Assembly: GCA_964442285.1 (NCBI GenBank)
Contig: CAYTZH010000066.1
Coordinates: forward strand, 1 to 17,105
Source of the DNA: CAYTZH01 sp964442285
GTDB taxonomy: Bacteria > Myxococcota_A > UBA9160 > JAFDET01
Length of the DNA stretch: 17,105 nt
Direction: 5' to 3'
Below the pieces are notes generated by a model, which worked only from the letters and a program-made list of their open reading frames with translations, was not told the origin of the DNA and did no database searches. Positions 12,953-17,105 of the stretch are shown piece after piece. Each line of letters starts with the position of its first letter. The stretch's first letter is position 1. The translations under genes and the position numbers were made by a program.

Positions 12953-13938
12953 TACGTCCCGTTGGCTCCAGCGGCGTCGACGGCGTCCAGGAAGCGCGCG
13001 TAGGCCGCGCCGAAGGCCTCCGGCTCCTCGAAGAAGATCAGGGCGCCCGTGGCGAAGGCCTCGACGGTCCAGCGCGGGTCCCGCCGCGCCCACTCCGCCT
13101 CCCGGAAGTCCTGGAAGTTGCCGCGCGTGCCGTGGGCGAGCCAGACCGGACCGCGCAGGGCCTCGTACACCGCGCGGATGTCGCGGCTGAACAGGCGCCC
13201 GGAGAGGAAGGCGAACGGCGCGTGCTCCGCGCCCGGCTGGTCCGTGACGAGGTCGTCGTAGGCCGCGAGACCCTCGTCGATGGCGTCCGACCCGAAGGTG
13301 CGGCGCAGGAAGTAGCGGATGGTGCGGGGGTGGGTGAGGAGGCGGTAGAGGGGCTTCCGCCACGGCCCCGCGGTGAGGACCGCGTGGAGCCCCGGCAGCT
13401 CGCGGTCGGCACCCGCCGGCCCGCGCATCCGATCGGCCCCCCGCTGGAAGCCAGTCGGGGTGACGAGGGCCAGGCTGCGGAAGCGCTCCGGCCGTTCGGT
13501 GGCGGCCCGGGCCAGGAACTCGGCGGAGAGCGAGAGCGCGAGGGCGTCGACGGGGACCGGGCCGTGCTCCTCGCCGATGCGATCGACGACGTCGTGCACG
13601 GCATCGGTGTACAGGCGCAGCGTGTAGGCGCGATCCGAGCGGTCGGAGCTGCCGAAGCCCGGGAGGTCCGGGGCGTAGACCCGGTGCGTGGCCCGGAACC
13701 GCTCGAACACCGGCCGCACCTCGTAGGCGGACCCCGCGGCGTTGATGCTGTGCAAGAGCAGCAGCGGGGGACCCTGCCCGGCCGCGTAGACGCCGAGGCC
13801 TCCGGCCCGGCCCTCGAAGACGAAGCGCTCGCCCTCGACCGCCGGGGGCAGGCCCGGCGGCGCCTCAGCCGGGGCGGACGTGGGCCACCTCCTCCCGCGC
13901 CCCGGCGCGCGGGCTCCGTCCGGGGAGCCGGAGGTCAC
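12952..13938 (-). CDS. Alpha/beta-hydrolase-fold protein lacking the usual catalytic His
   Basis: The product has 328 residues from GTG 13938. That start overlaps the upstream gene by 74 bp and lacks a clear ribosome site. The conserved fold begins near residue 36 (EGERFVFEG), so the true start may be later. The oxyanion segment is LLLLHSINAAGSAYEVRP (59-76) and DLPGFGSSDR (91-100) is typical. The nucleophile elbow is A134-L-S136-L-S138, with Ser136 as nucleophile. The C-terminal stretch GALIFFEEPEAF (298-309) has Phe302 where relatives usually have His (GALPHFE). No other His follows, so normal triad hydrolysis is doubtful. It sits in the middle of a three-gene minus-strand operon, coupled to the epimerase. 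Confidence 0.82.
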   Translation of the reverse strand: MTSGSPDGARAPGRGRRWPTSAPAEAPPGLPPAVEGERFVFEGRAGGLGVYAAGQGPPLLLLHSINAAGSAYEVRPVFERFRATHRVYAPDLPGFGSSDRSDRAYTLRLYTDAVHDVVDRIGEEHGPVPVDALALSLSAEFLARAATERPERFRSLALVTPTGFQRGADRMRGPAGADRELPGLHAVLTAGPWRKPLYRLLTHPRTIRYFLRRTFGSDAIDEGLAAYDDLVTDQPGAEHAPFAFLSGRLFSRDIRAVYEALRGPVWLAHGTRGNFQDFREAEWARRDPRWTVEAFATGALIFFEEPEAFGAAYARFLDAVDAAGANGT

Positions 13939-14454
13939 GGACGGCTGCGAGGCCGAGCAGGGCGAGCCCCGCGTGGAACGCCACGGCGGCCCAGGGGAGG
14001 TAGGCGAGCTCCCAGATCAGCATCGACGCCCCCGCGGTGGTCCACACCCCGAGGACGTAGGCGGCGGTGAGACCGTTGGAGAGCGGTGCGCCCAGCCGCC
14101 AGGAGACCGCCGCCAAGGCCGCCGCGACCCCGGCGGCTTTCAGCAGGGCCATGCCCCGCAGCAGGCGGCGGAGCGCCGCCTCCATCTCCACCCCGTCTCC
14201 GGCCGCCGCGGCGTGGGCCGAGAGCACCGCCGCNNNNNNNNNNNNNNNNNNNNNNNNNNNNNNNNNNNNNNNNNNNNNNNNNNNNNNNNNNNNNNNNNNN
14301 NNNNNNNNNNNNNNNNNNNNNNNNNNNNNNNNNCCGCCGCGGCGTGGGCCGAGAGCACCGCCGCCGCGCAGCCCGCGGCGAGGAGGCCGCGCCGCAGCCC
14401 GGAACGGGGCAGGCGCAGCGGCAGGGTGGGGGAGCGGGAAATCGAGGCGTGCAC
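13865..14454 (-). CDS. Small membrane protein with N-terminal hydrophobic segment, interrupted by a scaffold gap
   Basis: The gene starts at GTG 14454 (GGAGAG just upstream) and ends with TGA at 13865, but 100 N (14234-14333) interrupt it. The 31 bases at 14203-14233 are repeated exactly at 14334-14364. If the N and one copy are removed, 459 bases remain: an intact frame of 152 residues that reads smoothly through CAAAVLSAHAAAAGDG. The reconstructed protein has a basic N-terminus and a hydrophobic segment (possible signal peptide ending near SAHA). About three membrane helices follow, around the segments GVAAALAAVSW, AAYVLGVWTTAGASMLIW and AAVAFHAGLALLGLA. I do not recognise the family. It is the first gene of the operon with the hydrolase-like and epimerase genes. 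Confidence 0.7.
14203..14364. other. Scaffold gap (100 N) flanked by an identical 31-bp sequence
   Basis: N fill lies at 14234-14333. The 31 bases just left (14203-14233) and just right (14334-14364) are identical. This is what unmerged overlapping contig ends look like. The true gap is therefore likely zero, and the N number is a placeholder. A real tandem repeat is possible but less likely, since collapsing the copies restores the reading frame. Confidence 0.85.
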
Positions 14455-14585
14455 GGGACTCTCCGGGCGATCTCGTACAAAGCTACCCGACGCGCGGCCC
14501 GCTGGGGAGGCGGGCCGGGCAGGCGGACCGGAGCGGCTCCCCGATACGGTAGACTCGCAAATCGACCGCGTGAGGAAGCGATACC

Positions 14586-15494
14586 CTGTCCCCCGCCGCC
14601 TACGTCCTGCCGGTCCTGCTCGCCCTGCTGCTCTGGTGGGCGAGCACGGGGCTGATCCTCTACCTCGACGGACTTCCCCGCGGCACCCACCGCCGGAGCC
14701 TGCTCGGCGCCACCTGGGGGCTCGCGATCGGCCTGGTGGCCCTGCTGCTGAGCCGTGGGACGACGACCGCCTGGGGCGCCTACGCGGCCTTCGTCGGGGC
14801 GCTGCTCGTGTGGGGCTGGAACGAGATGGCCTTCCTGCTGGGCTTCGTCACCGGGCCGCGGACCGCGGCCTGTCCGGCGGGCTGCGGGGGCTGGCGCCAC
14901 TTCGGCCACGCCGTCGAGACGCTCCTGTACCACGAGCTGGCGCTCGCCGTGTCGGCTCTCGCCGTGCTGGCGCTGACCGCGGGCGCGCCCAATCCCGTCG
15001 GGGCGTGGACCTTCCTCGTGCTCTGGGCGATGCGCCTGAGCACCAAGCTCAACGTCTTCCTCGGCGTGCCGAACCTGAGCGAGGAGTTCCTGCCCGAGCA
15101 GCTCCAGTACCTGCGGCAGTTCTTCACGCGGAAGCCCATGAACCTCCTCTTCCCGCTGTCGGTCACCCTGGCCACCGTGGCGACGGCGCTCGTCGTGCAA
15201 GCCGCGCTCGATGCGACGTCTCCGGGGGAGGTCGTGGGGCGGACCCTCGTCGCCGCCCTGATGGGGCTGGCCGTGCTCGAGCACTGGTTCCTCGTGCTGC
15301 CGCTCCCGAGCGGCGAGCTGTGGCGGTGGGGTCTGCGCTCCCGGCAGGGGGCCGAGGCCGCGACGGACGGCGTCGACGCCCCGGGGACCGACGCCGAGCC
15401 CGGCTCAGGGAAGGTTCTGCGGCTCCACGGCCGAGGTCAGGACGGCGGCGCCGCGGTCGAGGAGGAGTCGCCGAAACGCCGCCGCGATCGGTAG
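14586..15494 (+). CDS. puhE: PuhE, putative photosynthetic complex assembly protein (DUF3623)
   Basis: The product has 302 residues if it starts at CTG 14586, which lies 7 bases after AGGAAG (14573-14578). An in-frame stop lies at 14571 and no ATG, GTG or TTG covers the conserved N-terminus. The region from there encodes LSPAAYVLPVLLALLLWWAS, as expected for PuhE. About six or seven membrane helices follow. Strong PuhE markers are LVWGWNEMAFLLGFVTGPR, HAVETLLYHELALA, TFLVLWAMRLSTKLNVFLG, VPNLSEEFLPEQLQYLRQFF, KPMNLLFPLSVT and VLEHWFLVLPLP. In purple bacteria PuhE belongs to the puh group and affects bacteriochlorophyll and reaction-centre assembly. The charged tail after about residue 255 is not conserved and overlaps cbbR. 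Confidence 0.93.
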   Translation: MSPAAYVLPVLLALLLWWASTGLILYLDGLPRGTHRRSLLGATWGLAIGLVALLLSRGTTTAWGAYAAFVGALLVWGWNEMAFLLGFVTGPRTAACPAGCGGWRHFGHAVETLLYHELALAVSALAVLALTAGAPNPVGAWTFLVLWAMRLSTKLNVFLGVPNLSEEFLPEQLQYLRQFFTRKPMNLLFPLSVTLATVATALVVQAALDATSPGEVVGRTLVAALMGLAVLEHWFLVLPLPSGELWRWGLRSRQGAEAATDGVDAPGTDAEPGSGKVLRLHGRGQDGGAAVEEESPKRRRDR

Positions 15495-16337
15495 GAGCCG
15501 CTTGCCCTGCAGGTGGAGGACGTACCACTCGCGCATCACCGGCAGGCCCTCCACGTCCAGGACGACGAGCCGCCGGGTGCGGAGCTCGAGGCCCACGGTG
15601 TGGAGCGAGATGAAGCTGATCCCCATGCCCGCGATGACCGCCTGCTTGATGGTCTCGTTGCTGCCCGCCTCCATGGTCGCCTGGTAGCGCGCCCCGCGCT
15701 CCTCGAAGAAGGTCTCCATGGCGGCCCGGGTGCCGGAGCCCCGCTCGCGGATCACGAAGCTCTCCTGGGCGAGCGCCTCCACGGGGATGCGCCGCCGCCC
15801 GGCCAGGGGGTGATCCGGCGCGGCCACCACGGCGAGGGGGTGGGGGGCAAACGGCTCGGCCGCCGTGCGCAGGCCGGACGGCGGGCGTCCCATGATGATC
15901 AGGTCGCTCTCGTTCGCCTCCAGGTTGCGGATCATCTCCTGGCGGTTGCCGACGGAGAAGCGGATCGTCACCGCAGGGTACTGGCGCTGGAACTCCGAGA
16001 GCATCGACGGGGCGAAGTACTTGGCGGTGCTCACGGCGCCGAGCTTCAACACACCCGCGTGCAGGCCCCGCAGGGCGTCGAGTCGCTCGCGGGTCTGGTC
16101 CAGGCTCTCGGCGATCCGCTCGGCGCAGCGGGCGAGCTCCTCGCCGGCCTCGGTCAGATGGATCCGGCGGCCGACCCGCTCGAAGAGCGCGAGCCCGCAG
16201 CTCTCCTCCAGCTCGCGGATCTGCATCGAGACCGCGGGCTGGGTCACGTGCAGGGCCCGCGAAGCCGCGGTGAAGCTCCGCAATCGGGCGACGCTGCGAA
16301 GGACCTCGAGCTGGCGCAGGGACGGGTGCTGCAGCAT
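15405..16337 (-). CDS. cbbR: LysR-family regulator, likely CbbR (Calvin cycle activator)
   Basis: The product has 310 residues from ATG 16337 (MLQHPSLRQLEVLRSVARL). Upstream in-frame starts at 16349 (ATG) and 16373 (TTG) are possible, since none has a clear ribosome site. The N-terminal winged helix is at about 7-65, with SFTAASRALHVTQPAVSMQI as its helix-turn-helix. A LysR substrate domain follows, with motifs such as LGAVSTAKYFAPSMLSEFQ, ESDLIIMGRPP, and the late segment GMGISFISLHTVGLEL. Its wording matches CbbR proteins, and it is divergently paired with cbbL. CbbR senses metabolites such as RuBP or NADPH and activates the cbb operon. Its 3' end overlaps that of puhE by 90 bp on the other strand. 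Confidence 0.9.
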   Translation of the reverse strand: MLQHPSLRQLEVLRSVARLRSFTAASRALHVTQPAVSMQIRELEESCGLALFERVGRRIHLTEAGEELARCAERIAESLDQTRERLDALRGLHAGVLKLGAVSTAKYFAPSMLSEFQRQYPAVTIRFSVGNRQEMIRNLEANESDLIIMGRPPSGLRTAAEPFAPHPLAVVAAPDHPLAGRRRIPVEALAQESFVIRERGSGTRAAMETFFEERGARYQATMEAGSNETIKQAVIAGMGISFISLHTVGLELRTRRLVVLDVEGLPVMREWYVLHLQGKRLLPIAAAFRRLLLDRGAAVLTSAVEPQNLP

Positions 16338-16344
16338 GGACAAA

Positions 16345-16398
16345 ATCATAAGATGAAGCTGATCCAATAGCAAAATATTATTGATTTGAGCTTATGAT
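16345..16398. promoter_or_regulatory. AT-rich cbbR-cbbL control region with a long inverted repeat (likely CbbR operator)
   Basis: ATCATAAG (16345-16352) and CTTATGAT (16391-16398) are perfect 8-bp reverse complements 38 bp apart. Between them is a second dyad, CAATA (16365-16369) and TATTG (16379-16383). The stretch is strikingly AT-rich for this window. Position and dyads fit LysR recognition and activation sites that serve both cbbR autoregulation and cbbL activation. Confidence 0.6.
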
Positions 16399-16414
16399 GA
16401 GATGCGTCTATCGT
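16386..16414 (+). promoter_or_regulatory. Candidate weak sigma70-type promoter of cbbL
   Basis: TTGAGC (16386-16391) and TATCGT (16409-16414) are separated by 17 bp, and each matches consensus at four of six bases. The predicted start near 16421 would leave a leader of about 29 nt before the cbbL ATG. The right half of the long inverted repeat overlaps the -35, as expected for an activator-dependent promoter. Confidence 0.35.
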
Positions 16415-16449
16415 CCGACTCGTTCCACGGATCCGCGAGAGGGCCCCGA

Positions 16450-17105
16450 ATGACGACCCAGTTCGACGGCAACGGCGGCGTCGGCACCATCACCGACGCC
16501 AAGAAGCGCTATTCCGCGGGCGTGCTCAAGTACGCCCAGATGGGCTACTGGCAGCCCGACTACGAGCCCCGGGATACGGACATGCTGGCGCTGTTCCGGA
16601 TCACGCCCCAGGAGGGGGTCGATCCCGAGGAGGCGGCCGCGGCCGTGGCGGGGGAGTCGTCCACCGCCACCTGGACGGTGGTCTGGACCGACCGGCTCAC
16701 GGCCTGCGAGCAGTACCGGGCGAAGGCCTACCGGGTCGACCCGGTGCCCGGCGCCGAGAACGAGTACTTCGCCTACATCGCCTACGACCTCGACCTCTTC
16801 GAGCCGGGCTCCATCGCGAACCTCACCGCGTCCATCATCGGCAACGTCTTCGGCTTCAAGCCGCTGCGCGCGCTGCGGCTCGAGGACATGCGCATCCCCG
16901 TGGCGTACGCGAAGACCTTCGACGGCCCGGCCACGGGGATCGTGGTGGAGCGGGAGCGGCTGGACAAGTTCGGCCGTCCGCTCCTCGGCGCCACCGTCAA
17001 GCCCAAGCTCGGCCTCTCGGGCAAGAACTACGGACGCGTCGTGTACGAGGCGCTCCGGGGCGGGCTCGACTTCACCAAGGACGACGAGAACATCAACAGC
17101 CAGCC
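16450..17105 (+). CDS. cbbL: RuBisCO large subunit, form I red type (IC), 3' end outside window
   Basis: This holds the first 218 residues of the CO2-fixing subunit; the gene runs off the window. Numbering is 9 above spinach. The sequence YSAGVLKYAQMGYW and LFRITPQEGVDPEEAAAAVA marks red-type form IC. Active-site residues present are E69 (spinach E60) in AGESSTATWT, K184 and K186 (K175, K177) in VKPKLGLSG, and the carbamylated K210 with D212 and E213 (K201, D203, E204) in FTKDDENINSQ. Nothing seen suggests loss of activity. GAGAGGG lies upstream of the ATG. It is divergent from cbbR, and a small-subunit gene (cbbS) would be expected just past the window edge. Confidence 0.97.
   Translation, partial: MTTQFDGNGGVGTITDAKKRYSAGVLKYAQMGYWQPDYEPRDTDMLALFRITPQEGVDPEEAAAAVAGESSTATWTVVWTDRLTACEQYRAKAYRVDPVPGAENEYFAYIAYDLDLFEPGSIANLTASIIGNVFGFKPLRALRLEDMRIPVAYAKTFDGPATGIVVERERLDKFGRPLLGATVKPKLGLSGKNYGRVVYEALRGGLDFTKDDENINSQ

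Noticed and set aside
12953..13363. N-terminal extension of the minus-strand epimerase frame
   Set aside because: It overlaps the hydrolase gene and has low-complexity His/Pro/Arg content; the TAGTG junction gives a natural coupled start at 12952.
13880..15613. Plus-strand open frame running through the N gap
   Set aside because: It crosses the scaffold gap, is Arg/Pro-rich, and is out of frame with puhE, which explains the region fully.

Overview
The window is a GC-rich stretch of a draft bacterial genome, with one scaffold gap of 100 N at 14234-14333. The best clue to the organism is its right end. There lie a PuhE-type photosynthetic complex assembly protein (puhE), a LysR regulator that fits CbbR, and the start of a red-type (form IC) RuBisCO large subunit (cbbL). 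Together they point to a purple-type phototroph with a type II reaction centre and a Calvin cycle. A PTOX/AOX-like quinol oxidase and a PEP-CTERM secreted protein fit an aerobic, Gram-negative, polysaccharide-making bacterium. A proteobacterium is the default guess. The mix of P450, amidohydrolase and SDR genes would also suit a phototrophic member of Myxococcota or a related phylum. The sequence alone does not settle this.

Layout. 1-45: the 3' half of tRNA-Cys, followed by a run of G tracts. 131-1107 (minus): a Crp/Fnr-type regulator and a small four-helix membrane protein, with a perfect FNR-type palindrome between them. 1349-1978 (minus): an unrecognised protein with an internal duplication. 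2414-3241 (plus): an SDR dehydrogenase, convergent with a minus-strand pair, cytochrome P450 followed by an amidohydrolase_2 protein (5666 down to 3271). 5943-9034 (plus): a three-gene operon of a conserved unknown protein, a crotonase-fold enzyme and a 3-hydroxyisobutyrate dehydrogenase-family protein. It diverges from the P450 pair across a region with a good sigma70 promoter and an overlapping dyad. This middle block looks like a small catabolic locus for a CoA-linked substrate; the substrate cannot be named.

9113-10750 (minus): a PEP-CTERM protein and the alternative oxidase. 10835-11815 (plus): an extended-SDR epimerase. It converges on a minus-strand operon (14454 down to 11873) of a small membrane protein, an alpha/beta-hydrolase-fold protein and a second extended-SDR epimerase. 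Both convergent stop codons lie inside a short tandem repeat. 14586-15494 (plus): puhE, whose 3' end overlaps the 3' end of cbbR (15405-16337, minus) by 90 bp. cbbL (16450 to the window end, plus) is divergent from cbbR across an AT-rich operator-like region.

Two genes, the unknown protein at 5943 and puhE, have no ATG, GTG or TTG that covers their conserved N-terminus. Each has a CTG at good spacing from a strong Shine-Dalgarno sequence. The N gap is probably an assembly artefact: the same 31 bases lie on both sides, and collapsing them restores one 152-residue reading frame.
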